From assembly GCA_017632345.1 (NCBI GenBank), contig JAGBRL010000092.1:1-48300 (forward strand): 48,300 bases of DNA. Direction: 5' to 3'. The notes under the pieces are model-generated. The model saw only the letters and a program-made list of their open reading frames with translations, ran no database searches and was not told the origin of the DNA. This document shows positions 1 to 9,290 of this stretch, one piece after another. The translations under genes and the position numbers were made by a program. The DNA is from Paludibacteraceae bacterium (GTDB lineage: Bacteria; Bacteroidota; Bacteroidia; Bacteroidales; Paludibacteraceae). Each line of letters opens with the position of its first letter. Within the stretch, counting starts at the first letter, position 1.

Positions 1-93
<93 letters not shown>

Positions 94-97
94 TTGA

Positions 98-140
98 GGA
101 GGGGATTTCCGAACGGAAGTCCCCTCCTTTTTTGTTTTTT
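98..140 (+). terminator. Intrinsic terminator of the rRNA operon
   Basis: A 13-bp stem (98-110 with 115-127, one G-U pair) closes a GAAC tetraloop and is followed by a T-rich run to about 140. It starts five bases after the 5S 3' end, as expected for the terminator of an rrn operon. Confidence 0.93.
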
Positions 141-298
141 TCTGACGGTCGGACTGTCGAATTTGTGGGGCTTTGCATTTTTGCACGCCTTGTAGAAATG
201 TAGCATGTAGCCAAATCTTTAAAAATATGTTTGTATATGGTTGATTTTCAGCAGTTTTTGTTTTTTTACATTTGTGTCTCAATTTAAATTCGGGAATG

Positions 299-330
299 TT
301 TGTTTTTGTTCTGGTAATTATGTTACTTTG
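299..330 (+). promoter_or_regulatory. Candidate Bacteroidota promoter for the GH8 protein
   Basis: TTTG at 299-302, a 20-base spacer and TTACTTTG at 323-330 resemble the Bacteroidota consensus TTTG-N19-TAnnTTTG with one mismatch in the -7 box. Transcription would start near 333 and leave a leader of about 110 bases before the ATG at 442. Confidence 0.5.
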
Positions 331-441
331 CAAAATTTGATGTATCAAGAGTAGCCTTGAAGGGGGCTGACAGTTTTCAAAAGTGAAAAATTTGAATCTG
401 TAGAATCTTTTTTTTTCAGGTTTAATTTAATAGACAAATAT

Positions 442-3400
442 ATGAATTTAAAAAAAATGTTACTTGCAGGTTCGGTATTGTTTGCTGGTATTTCGCAGGC
501 CGCAACTATGCCAATGCCCATAAGCGGAAATTCGCGAAATGGCGTTGCTCTATGCAAAGACGGCAATGTTTACGCGTGGGGGGACAATGCTGCTGAAGAC
601 ACGGCAGTTACCAATGTTTTATGCTTGGATACAACTGTTGCAGGATATGTAAACAAGAGTTTTTATTCTACTCCGCAATTGGTCAACACCAAGGGGGTAA
701 AATTAAAACAAGTGGAATCCGGTTCTGGAGGTTTTTTCTTGGGTGTCTCAGATAAAGGTGTACTCTATTTGTGGGGGGAAACATACGCAGAAGCCTTGTA
801 TTATGTGGATTTTGTTCCTGTTGAAGCAACATCGGTTAAAGGTTATAACTTAGATGGTACACCTGGGGGCGAATATATTGGGAATGTGAAGAAGGTTGTA
901 GGCTCTACATATGGATATATTGCTCTTATGAACGATAGTTCAGTGGTAATATCGAGAGATTTTGTTCATGTTGACACAATTATTGGTTCTCCAAAATTCA
1001 TTGATGTTTGTGCTGGAGACGATTCGTTTTTTGCATTGTCTACCGACGGAATGGTGTACAGTACAGGTATATGGGATGGACACAGTTCCTCGGCGTCAGG
1101 AGAATACACAAATAATTTGAAGCCTGTCTTGTTGGAAGAGACTATGGAACCTTTGAAAAATGTGGTCGCTATTGGTGCTGGAGACGTGGTTTCATTCGCT
1201 GTCACAAAGGATGGTAAGGCCTATGGATGGGGAAATGATAGTTGGGGCGGTTGCACAGGCACAGGCAAGATGAAAGAGGTTTTGTATGCTAACCGTATTT
1301 CCGCTGGAGAATACTTTTCTATAAGAGGTCGTTCGTATCTTGATAACGTGAAGCAGATTGACGGTGGTAGAGGTTACGGTGCTGCTGTGACATTTGACGG
1401 TTATGTTCTCTATTGGGGAAATAATGACGGTGACGGAGGTGTGGCAGGAGCAGACAATTCGGCTAAGAGTTTCAGTAGCCCAATATTGCTGACGTACGAA
1501 GATGGCTCTGTTGTGAAAGATGCTGTGGCAATTGAATGCGGTGACAATTTTGGTTACGTAGTCAATAGTAAGAATCAATACTTTGCGTTCGGACAGAATG
1601 ATTTGGGACAATGTGGTGTAGGCTCCGACTCTGCAGCTATACGTTACCTTCATCCAATGACATTTGATTGTGAGTTGGTTTCGCTTTGTCCTAGTGTCCG
1701 TCTGTTTGTTAATAATCTATTGGCTGGAGACACCATGACTGTATGTGAAGATAGTGAGATTCGTCTTGAAACCGTAATTTCGTCTGTGTTGGAGGATGAC
1801 GGATATACTCTTGATTGGTATCTTAACGGCAAACGACTTTCAGATACATTGTTGGCAGGCAAAGTTAAAGAGGAGGGGATGTACGAGGTTGTGATGACAC
1901 CGAAAGACAGTTTGTGTTCGATTACATCTGACGGAGTTTATGTGAAACAAGAGAAAAGAGTCGTTGAAAATCTGGGAGGAGAGACATTGCTGTCTGATAC
2001 ATCTAATCAGAAGAATTATAACCTGATATTCAAAGTAAATTCTGCCGCAGAAACTGAGCTTGTAATCTTTGGCGACGAATCACATTCTAATGTCATAGAT
2101 ACCATAACCGTCAGCGTCGGGGAAAACACAATACGGATTCCAAGTTCTTCCGCATCAATAGAAGGAAGCTGGGCAAGTGTATGGGCTAATAAACCGTCTA
2201 AGACCACCATACTTCCTTCTGACGAGTTTCAAGATGCAAAAGAAGAAGCTTTCATAGATTATGGAATAATGTTGCAGACTGCCAACAAAACAACGCTTCG
2301 CTCTTTTAAAACTCAATTTAAAGGTTATGTTAATCCTACAGAAATAGGCGTTACGCCAATTCTATACAAATATAATCCAGACGTGTCAAGTCTGGTGAAA
2401 ATGGAAACCGTATTCATAGGCGAAGAGCGAAATTTCATTATAAGCGACACGATTACCGAATGTGTTGTAGATTGTGAATTTGAAATACCGAACGATGAAA
2501 TATATGTCGTTGGAATGCAACTTACAGGTATCGGGTCTATATTCTGTACAAGCGTCCAGAGACAAGATTTAAACAGTTTGTTGTTTGACGAGTCTGTTGA
2601 AGATGTAAAAGGTTTGGGCGTGAAATGGGTTGGATGCACCGAAAGTTCATATAACAAACCAAATCCAGGTTCAAAAAACTGCTACTATGATTTGGTGTTT
2701 ACAGATATAGAAGACTCAAAATGTGGAGATGTTGAGTTGTTGTCAAAAATAAAGGTGGCAGAGCCGGAGCCTGTGCAGCCAGCTCCGTCTTCAAGTTTTG
2801 TTGATATAAACATCAATTCTGGAAATCCTTCATTCCCTTTTCCTCAGTTTTTGGAATATAAAGAGGGTAAAACTCTTGCAAAATATAATGCGGAGGGAGT
2901 GACTCACGCCGACATGGAGAAAACAATGCGTGAGGCATACCAGATTATGAGCCATCGCTGCAGATATGAAGAAACACATTGCGGCGTGCCATACATTACT
3001 TTCAATAATTATGAGAAGCATGAAGACCTGGAACCTGGAGGGCCCGTATTCTGTACGGAGGGTGACGGTTATATGCTTTTGGCATCTGCTATCTTTGCCG
3101 ACCAGCCTACGTTTAATGGCCTGTGGATGTGGATACACGATAACAGAATACCTAAAGCAACACGATATTCAGATGGAAAAATACTATTTCCTGATTACGA
3201 ATTTAGTCCAGGATTGGCTAGCTGTTATGCAAATGGCGAAATTGAAACAAATACTACTTATGGCTCTGCTACAGATGGAGACGAAGATATAGCATTGGCA
3301 CTGTTGATTGCATACAAACAGTGGGGAGATACCATGATGCAAAATGGCAAACCAGTGACTGATTTCAATGGAAATCCTATTTCCTACAAACAGATGGCGA

Positions 3401-6018
3401 AGGATTATCTTTCGGCTTTTGTTGATACATTTATGTGTGTTCGAAATGGAAATAAATTAGGTCACTTTAGTGGAGATATTGGTATTGATGGATATGTTCA
3501 TAGTGGAAACAAAGGTAGTGAAAAAACTATGTGGAGGTTAACACAGAAAGATTATCCAGACATTACTCCTTCTAGTGTTTTTAGTAGTGGTGGTGATTTT
3601 GGATTTTTCGACTACTTGGCCCCTGCTTATTATCATGAGTTTGCCAAGTGGCTTGAGGAGGATGGAGAAGGAACAGACTGGCAAATCAATCAGTATAAGC
3701 GAGGAGAGGCTTCTTCGGATTGGTTGATGGGTGAGGCTTACAAGCAAGGGCTTATCCCTTCAATTGGTAATTTTGACTTCGATAAAGAAGATGACACAAA
3801 AGTGACATTCTCTAATTACCATCTCGGAGAGGATTTCAGATCTGCATGGCGTACTATTTTGAATTATTTATGGCATGGCAATCCCGAAACAACGTGGAAT
3901 CCAAAGACACACCAGATTGATTCCGTTGGAAATACATTCCAACGTGACATGGCTATCCGTTATGCGGAATTTATGAAAAGGCCAATGGTGGATTCAGAAG
4001 GTAACGATTGCGGAGTCCTTGGGTCAAGCCCAAGTCTAAATTCGTTGGATTGGTTCGGTCCGAGCCAAAGCAAGGTGTGTTATAACATGGATGGCACAGT
4101 AATGTCTTCAATTAGCGCAAATTTTGCTTTGGGTTGTTCTGCTCCTTCAGTAGTGGCTTTAGGAGATGAAGAGCTATTAGGTGATATCTACCGTGAATGT
4201 GAATTAAGATGGGAAGATACTTCAGAAGACCCTAGTAAAGATATGACAGACGACGATCGGTACATAAACAGTACTCCGAAGTACTTTCACGGTTGGTTCC
4301 GCACATTGGGTATGTTGGTGACATCAGGTAACCTTGCAGCTCCTGCGGATATGAAAGCAAAAGCAAATGTAAAGGTTTATATGTCTGTTGATAAGACTTT
4401 CGCTTACAAAGGTGATAGCGTAACTTATGGTGTCCAACTTCGTAACTATGGTTCAGCAGACGCAAAGGATGCTGTTGTCACAACCAAATTGGATTCAGCC
4501 TATGAGTTTGTCAGCGCGACAAAGGGAGGATCTTATAATGCGGCAGATCATTCCATTATATGGAACATCAGTAATATACCAGGCTTTAAGACGGGAGAAT
4601 TAGAAGCTACAATGGACAGTGTCTCTTTCGTGGTGAAGGTGAAGGATTCGGAACACAATAAAGTTGGCTTGACAAGCACGGTAAGCGGATCTAATTTTGA
4701 GAGTTGGGTGAGCAATGCCTACCCTAACAACGCCACTTACACTATGGAGCGAAACGAAGTGGATATCCTCGACAATCCTCTTGCTTTAGTAAAGAATCTT
4801 GACACTACTGATGTTTCTGTGAATGACACTGTTGAATGCATTATAAAAATAGCAAATAACGAGGTAGAATGGATAAACGGAGGCCGTGATAATGTACGTC
4901 TGTCTTATGGACGTAAGTTTATGGAATACAATGATTTCCAGTTTTTCCGATTCTGGCATGATGCTTCTGAGGCTTATGTCAATCTGGGCAACTATCGTGT
5001 GTCTTACTATCTAAACGATACATGTGCTTTGTCTTTGGACAATAAATCTAATGGAATTGTCTATAGATTGGATAATGACACTGAAGCTCTAAGATATGGC
5101 TATTTGGAAGATGGAAAGAAAGTGGATATTACAATGGAAGATGTTTCTACAGGGGAAGATGAAAATGGAACGTGGAATAAACGCATCATTGTAAAATTCC
5201 CTGATATACTTTCTGCCACGACATCCCATTTAGAAAGTTTCATGGATTTAAAAAATCGGATTCATAAAGGAACATGGAGTCCTGTTGTGTATAGGACATT
5301 GATGTCAAAAAATCCGACACCAATAAATGGCATAGCGGAAGATTTAGTCGATGATTGGTCTTTCTCTGATAGTATTGGGGTAGAATATATTGATGGGCGA
5401 GATAATAATTTCACGGTAATCACTCCAGGCTGGTATAATGAAGAGACATTAGGTGAGGATATCACTAATTATGCCCGTCATATCTGTGATGACGACGTGG
5501 AAGGATTCGACCGTGTCGTTGTGGAAGAGTGGGATGGCTATACATGGCGTAGAATCCAAGGTAGAGGTCCTGTCAGTGGCGAAAACTATCGAAACGTGGT
5601 CTTGTCTGACCAATTGCCAAAAGAACTGAAATACATAGGCCAGTCTGATGAAAGCGGTCTTGTTATCAAGGAGACAGACGGAAAGCTTAGCGTGGAGATT
5701 CCGGAACTTAAATTCGGAGATGAGATTGTCCTTAAGTACCGTTGCAAGGTGGTGCAAGACAATGTGAGCAACATGATTGAGATAGGTGCGGCAAGTTTGT
5801 CTGCAAACAACAGCAGAATAGAGTCTAATTCGCCTGCGTTGAAAGTTAAAACTCCTACGAAGGTCAGAAATGTAGAAATAGACCAAAACGAACTTGTTGA
5901 TGTCTATAACACTAGCGGAATTCTTTTGAAGAGGCAGGTTAAATACAAAAATGCGTTGGACGGGCTTGAAACTGGTGTTTACATGGTAAATGGTGTTAAA
6001 ACCATACATTTGAAGTAA
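442..6018 (+). CDS. Giant T9SS-exported protein: RCC1-like propeller, GH8 glycosidase and DUF11-like domain
   Basis: Residues 1-20 are a signal peptide (MNLKKMLLAGSVLFAGISQA). Residues ~25-410 contain RCC1-type repeats, each with a pattern like KDGxVYAWGxN. Residues ~415-510 look like an Ig/PKD-type beta domain. A Pro/Ser linker lies near 774-785. Residues ~790-1290 match glycoside hydrolase family 8: E873 in CTEGDGY is the predicted general acid, D945 sits in ATDGDED, and D1131 in GEDFRSAWR is the probable base. A DUF11-like repeat spans ~1304-1410. More beta-rich sequence follows, and a T9SS sorting domain lies at ~1805-1858. GH8 members cleave xylan, beta-1,4-glucan, mixed-linkage glucan or chitosan; I cannot choose among these. 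The RCC1 part has no assigned role and may bind carbohydrate or protein. At 1858 residues it is several times longer than a typical GH8. It is probably transcribed alone, with its own promoter and terminator. Confidence 0.88.
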   Translation: MNLKKMLLAGSVLFAGISQAATMPMPISGNSRNGVALCKDGNVYAWGDNAAEDTAVTNVLCLDTTVAGYVNKSFYSTPQLVNTKGVKLKQVESGSGGFFLGVSDKGVLYLWGETYAEALYYVDFVPVEATSVKGYNLDGTPGGEYIGNVKKVVGSTYGYIALMNDSSVVISRDFVHVDTIIGSPKFIDVCAGDDSFFALSTDGMVYSTGIWDGHSSSASGEYTNNLKPVLLEETMEPLKNVVAIGAGDVVSFAVTKDGKAYGWGNDSWGGCTGTGKMKEVLYANRISAGEYFSIRGRSYLDNVKQIDGGRGYGAAVTFDGYVLYWGNNDGDGGVAGADNSAKSFSSPILLTYEDGSVVKDAVAIECGDNFGYVVNSKNQYFAFGQNDLGQCGVGSDSAAIRYLHPMTFDCELVSLCPSVRLFVNNLLAGDTMTVCEDSEIRLETVISSVLEDDGYTLDWYLNGKRLSDTLLAGKVKEEGMYEVVMTPKDSLCSITSDGVYVKQEKRVVENLGGETLLSDTSNQKNYNLIFKVNSAAETELVIFGDESHSNVIDTITVSVGENTIRIPSSSASIEGSWASVWANKPSKTTILPSDEFQDAKEEAFIDYGIMLQTANKTTLRSFKTQFKGYVNPTEIGVTPILYKYNPDVSSLVKMETVFIGEERNFIISDTITECVVDCEFEIPNDEIYVVGMQLTGIGSIFCTSVQRQDLNSLLFDESVEDVKGLGVKWVGCTESSYNKPNPGSKNCYYDLVFTDIEDSKCGDVELLSKIKVAEPEPVQPAPSSSFVDININSGNPSFPFPQFLEYKEGKTLAKYNAEGVTHADMEKTMREAYQIMSHRCRYEETHCGVPYITFNNYEKHEDLEPGGPVFCTEGDGYMLLASAIFADQPTFNGLWMWIHDNRIPKATRYSDGKILFPDYEFSPGLASCYANGEIETNTTYGSATDGDEDIALALLIAYKQWGDTMMQNGKPVTDFNGNPISYKQMAKDYLSAFVDTFMCVRNGNKLGHFSGDIGIDGYVHSGNKGSEKTMWRLTQKDYPDITPSSVFSSGGDFGFFDYLAPAYYHEFAKWLEEDGEGTDWQINQYKRGEASSDWLMGEAYKQGLIPSIGNFDFDKEDDTKVTFSNYHLGEDFRSAWRTILNYLWHGNPETTWNPKTHQIDSVGNTFQRDMAIRYAEFMKRPMVDSEGNDCGVLGSSPSLNSLDWFGPSQSKVCYNMDGTVMSSISANFALGCSAPSVVALGDEELLGDIYRECELRWEDTSEDPSKDMTDDDRYINSTPKYFHGWFRTLGMLVTSGNLAAPADMKAKANVKVYMSVDKTFAYKGDSVTYGVQLRNYGSADAKDAVVTTKLDSAYEFVSATKGGSYNAADHSIIWNISNIPGFKTGELEATMDSVSFVVKVKDSEHNKVGLTSTVSGSNFESWVSNAYPNNATYTMERNEVDILDNPLALVKNLDTTDVSVNDTVECIIKIANNEVEWINGGRDNVRLSYGRKFMEYNDFQFFRFWHDASEAYVNLGNYRVSYYLNDTCALSLDNKSNGIVYRLDNDTEALRYGYLEDGKKVDITMEDVSTGEDENGTWNKRIIVKFPDILSATTSHLESFMDLKNRIHKGTWSPVVYRTLMSKNPTPINGIAEDLVDDWSFSDSIGVEYIDGRDNNFTVITPGWYNEETLGEDITNYARHICDDDVEGFDRVVVEEWDGYTWRRIQGRGPVSGENYRNVVLSDQLPKELKYIGQSDESGLVIKETDGKLSVEIPELKFGDEIVLKYRCKVVQDNVSNMIEIGAASLSANNSRIESNSPALKVKTPTKVRNVEIDQNELVDVYNTSGILLKRQVKYKNALDGLETGVYMVNGVKTIHLK

Positions 6019-6036
6019 GAACGAAATGAGAAAGAA

Positions 6037-6070
6037 ACAAGGACGTGCACAAGGGCGCGTCCTTGTTTTA
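6037..6070 (+). terminator. Intrinsic terminator after the GH8 gene
   Basis: A 12-bp stem (6037-6048 with 6055-6066, one G-U pair) closes the loop ACAAGG and is followed by TTTTATTTTG. It lies 19 bases after the GH8 stop codon and separates that gene from the ATPase. Confidence 0.88.
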
Positions 6071-6243
6071 TTTTGTTGTCAGGGCCCTTTTTTACGAATT
6101 AGATTCAGTTTTTTTCTTCTGCGTGAAAAATAGCACAGAGCGTAGCGACGGCAGACAGGAGACAGTTTCGGACAAGAGGTTGATGAGGTGCTTGCTATAA
6201 ATAAAAGAGCCGTGGCATATTGTACAAAAAATATCTCTTTTGA

Positions 6244-6273
6244 TTGGGACTACGGAAAAATTTCTTATTTTTG
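6244..6273 (+). promoter_or_regulatory. Bacteroidota promoter for the Ca2+ ATPase
   Basis: TATTTTTG at 6266-6273 is an exact match to the TAnnTTTG -7 element. ATTG ending at 6246 lies 19 bases upstream as a partial -33 box. Transcription would begin near 6276, giving a leader of about 80 bases before the ATG at 6359. Confidence 0.65.
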
Positions 6274-6275
6274 CG

Positions 6276-6358
6276 GAGGTAAGGTGAGTCGGCAGCGGTG
6301 TTAACGAGGTTCTGGCTGCTCGCTGATAGTAATAACTTACGGGACCTCTTGTTCGCTT
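6276..6358 (+). promoter_or_regulatory. Candidate structured 5' leader of the Ca2+ ATPase mRNA
   Basis: The leader can form several complementary pairs: GTAAG near 6280 with CTTAC near 6337, GCAGC near 6293 with GCTGC near 6317, and GAGGTTC near 6307 with GGACCTC near 6342. These pairs partly compete. Some P-type ATPases of this class are controlled by the yybP-ykoY manganese riboswitch, but I could not align this sequence to that consensus. The function is unassigned. Confidence 0.3.
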
Positions 6359-8998
6359 ATGGATTTTTTTGCACATAATGAATCTTTTGAAAGTGTTGTT
6401 AAGAGCTTGAAGTCAGACGTAAACAATGGTTTGTCGTCTGAGGTTGCAAAACAGAAATTAGAAACGGAAGGATTTAACGAGTTTCAGAAAAAGGCTCACA
6501 CTAGCTTGGTTGTGAAGTTTTTAAGCCAGTTCAAAAGTTTCATGATTATTGTGTTGATTGTTGCCGCCATTATTTCTGGTGTAGTTGGCTATCTGAATGG
6601 TGAAGGTTTTACGGATGCTATAATCATTTTTGTGATTATCTTGCTGAATGCTGTTATTGGAGTGGCTCAGGAGGCTAAGGCGGAAAAGTCGCTGGACGCT
6701 CTGGAGAAGATGTCTGCTCCTAATTGCAAAGTTATTCGTGACGGTAAAGAGCAGATTATTCCGTCAAGAGAGTTGGTAAAGGGTGACGTTGTGTTGCTGG
6801 AGACAGGAGACACTATTCCTGCCGACCTTCGTCTTGTCGAGTCTGTGAATATGAAGGTGCAAGAGGCTGCTCTTACTGGCGAGTCTCTTCCTGTGGAGAA
6901 AAATACAGAGGTTGTCGCAAAGGATGCTCCTATCGGCGACCGTGCTAATATGGGCTTTTCGTCTTGTAATGTCACTTATGGCAGGGGAAAAGGTATTGTC
7001 GTTGCGACAGGTGAAGATACAGAAGTGGGTAAGATAGCCTCCATGATACAGTCTGTCGAAGACACTAAAACTCCTCTTCAGGAGAGATTGGATGAACTTG
7101 GAAAATATCTTGCGATAGTGGCGTTGGCTATTTGCGCTCTAATATTTATCATTGGAGTTTTGTACGGGAACGATATTCTGTCTATGTTTATGACTGCGGT
7201 CAGTTTGGCGGCTGCGGCAATTCCGGAGGGGCTTCCGGCGGTGTCAACTGTTGTGCTTGCTATTGGAGTGCAGCGTCTTGCCGAACGAAACGCAATTGTC
7301 AGAAATTTGCCGTCAGTGGAGACGCTGGGCTGTACCTCTATAATCTGTTCTGATAAAACAGGAACTCTTACTCAGAACAGAATGACCGTCACACGTATTT
7401 TTATGGACGGGAAATTTATCAGCCCTGAAGATGATGATAATTCGGAAAGAAGGTCTTTGCTTGTTAAAAGCGCCGTTCTGGCGAATGATGCGAAAATTAA
7501 TATTGAGGACGGAAAGCAGATCTGCATCGGAGATCCGACCGAAACGGCTCTTGTTGACCTCGGCATGAAATATAATATGCTTAAAAAAGAGCTGGATAGC
7601 CAAAATCCTCGTGTGGCAGAACTTCCTTTTGATTCTGAACGCAAGCTGATGTCAACCTTGCACAAAAAGGAGAATGGCGTTGATCTGTTTATAAAGGGAG
7701 GCTTGGACGAACTTTTGGCTTGTTGTGACAGAATAGATGACAATGGTTCTGTCCGTCCTATTACAGAGGAGGATAAAAAGCGTTTGATGGAAGCAAACTT
7801 GCAGATGGCTGGCGACGCTCTTCGTGTGTTGGCTATGGGAAAAAAAGAGATGGCGGACATCCCGGCTGTTATTACTCATGAGTCAGTCGAAAATCATATC
7901 ATCTTCATAGGTATGGTGGGTATGATAGACCCGCCTCGCGAAGAGGTGAAGGCTGCGGTTGCAGAATGCCGAAAGGCGGGCATCAAACCTGTTATGATTA
8001 CTGGAGACCATAAAATTACAGCTACTGCGATTGCTCGTTCTCTGGGTATTCTTCAGGAGGGCGACCGTGCATTGACTGGACACGATGTGCAGCAGATGAG
8101 CGACGAGGAACTTCGTCAGAATGCAAGTGAAATATCTGTGTACGCCAGGGTGGCTCCTGAACATAAGGTGCGTATCGTAAAGGCTCATCAGAAGAACGAA
8201 AACGTTGTCGCTATGACTGGCGATGGGGTTAATGATGCTCCGGCGCTTAAATTGGCTGATATTGGCGTGGCAATGGGTATTACCGGAACAGATGTCTCTA
8301 AAGAGGCTGCTGATGTTGTGCTGACGGACGATAATTTTGCAACAATCGTAGCTGCGGTTTCTGAAGGAAGACGTATATATGCAAATATCATAAAGGCTAT
8401 ACAGTTCCTCCTTTCTACAAATATAGGAGAGGTCCTTGTGCTTTTTGTGTCTGTTTTGTTCAATTGGGCGACTCCTCTTCTCCCTATCCATATTCTGTGG
8501 ATCAATCTGGTGACGGATAGCTTGCCTGCATTGGCTCTGAGCGTGGATCCTGCCGAAAAGGATGTTATGAATAAGAAACCAATCGATTCAAAACAGGGAT
8601 TGCTTACAAAAGAGTTTTCTTTACGTATAGCTCTGCAAGGTGTCTTGATTGCGGCTTTGACCCTTACCGCTTATCATATAGGTTTGGAAACGTCTGTGGA
8701 GTCTGCAAGAACTATGACTTTTGCAACGTTGGCGTTTACTCAGATGACGATGATTTTCAGTATTAGAACAGGTTATCACGCGGCTACGAACGGACTTTTC
8801 TCTAACAAGTATCTCTGGGGCGCTGTGCTGGTTGTTCTTGCTTTGATGTTCATCGTGCTGTTGGTGCCGTCTCTTCAAACTATATTCAAAGTAGGAAGCC
8901 TTTCTGCTTTGCAATGGGCTTGGGTTGCCGGATTGTCTTTAGGGGCTTTGGTGATTAGTGAGATTGTCAAATTCGTTTTCAGAAAGTTTTCTAATTAA
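6359..8998 (+). CDS. P-type (P2A) calcium-transporting ATPase
   Basis: This is an 879-residue integral membrane pump of the PMCA/SERCA-like bacterial class. It uses ATP hydrolysis to export Ca2+, or possibly Mn2+, from the cytoplasm. Features in order: N-terminal cation-ATPase domain (~1-70), first membrane pair (~55-100), actuator motif TGES near residue 173, the PEGLP turn of the ion-binding helix M4, phosphorylation motif DKTGTLT with D332, nucleotide-binding domain, hinge motif TGDGVNDAP, and C-terminal membrane helices (~690-875). The length is normal for the family. It lies alone between the terminator at 6037 and the inverted repeat at 9026, and has its own promoter and a possibly structured leader. 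The family call is firm. The ion specificity is inferred from overall resemblance to calcium pumps such as YloB/PacL. Confidence 0.93.
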   Translation: MDFFAHNESFESVVKSLKSDVNNGLSSEVAKQKLETEGFNEFQKKAHTSLVVKFLSQFKSFMIIVLIVAAIISGVVGYLNGEGFTDAIIIFVIILLNAVIGVAQEAKAEKSLDALEKMSAPNCKVIRDGKEQIIPSRELVKGDVVLLETGDTIPADLRLVESVNMKVQEAALTGESLPVEKNTEVVAKDAPIGDRANMGFSSCNVTYGRGKGIVVATGEDTEVGKIASMIQSVEDTKTPLQERLDELGKYLAIVALAICALIFIIGVLYGNDILSMFMTAVSLAAAAIPEGLPAVSTVVLAIGVQRLAERNAIVRNLPSVETLGCTSIICSDKTGTLTQNRMTVTRIFMDGKFISPEDDDNSERRSLLVKSAVLANDAKINIEDGKQICIGDPTETALVDLGMKYNMLKKELDSQNPRVAELPFDSERKLMSTLHKKENGVDLFIKGGLDELLACCDRIDDNGSVRPITEEDKKRLMEANLQMAGDALRVLAMGKKEMADIPAVITHESVENHIIFIGMVGMIDPPREEVKAAVAECRKAGIKPVMITGDHKITATAIARSLGILQEGDRALTGHDVQQMSDEELRQNASEISVYARVAPEHKVRIVKAHQKNENVVAMTGDGVNDAPALKLADIGVAMGITGTDVSKEAADVVLTDDNFATIVAAVSEGRRIYANIIKAIQFLLSTNIGEVLVLFVSVLFNWATPLLPIHILWINLVTDSLPALALSVDPAEKDVMNKKPIDSKQGLLTKEFSLRIALQGVLIAALTLTAYHIGLETSVESARTMTFATLAFTQMTMIFSIRTGYHAATNGLFSNKYLWGAVLVVLALMFIVLLVPSLQTIFKVGSLSALQWAWVAGLSLGALVISEIVKFVFRKFSN

Positions 8999-9025
8999 AA
9001 AACGGATATAGTCTGGTATTGTAGT

Positions 9026-9093
9026 GGCCTCCATAAATTGCGTCAAAACGGGTTTCTGCATCTGAAATCATAAAAACGTAATTTATGGAGGTC
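9026..9093. repeat. 17-bp imperfect inverted repeat between the ATPase and GH74 genes
   Basis: Arms at 9026-9042 and 9077-9093 are complementary over 17 positions with two imperfect pairs, around a 34-base centre. No T-run follows, so it is a weak intrinsic terminator candidate on the + strand. It could be a transcript 3'-end hairpin, a protein-binding site or a short mobile-element remnant. Confidence 0.6.
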
Positions 9094-9290
9094 GTCTTTA
9101 CTCTGTCCCTTATTAAAAGAATGTCAGAAAAGATGTTTTTCCTGTTAAAAATCACCTGTTTAAATATTTTTTCGTATTATTGCAAAATGTTATAGGAAGG
9201 GGATTGTTAGATTTATTGTACCGAATAGAAAAAACTAAGGCGGAACGACGTGTCGTTTTGCTATTTTACGAATCATATAAAATTACAGAC

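Noticed and set aside
5449..6009. Open frame of 186 codons on the minus strand within the GH8 gene
   Set aside because: It lies fully inside a well-supported + strand gene, its translation has no recognisable domain, and its composition fits an antisense shadow.
7883..8491. Open frame of about 200 codons on the minus strand within the ATPase gene
   Set aside because: It overlaps the conserved TGDGVNDAP-coding region on the other strand; the translation is rich in Ser, His and Cys without domain features.
9180..9290. Upstream extension of the GH74 reading frame (37 extra codons)
   Set aside because: The extension lacks a signal peptide and covers the promoter region; the ATG at 9291 starts a classical signal peptide.
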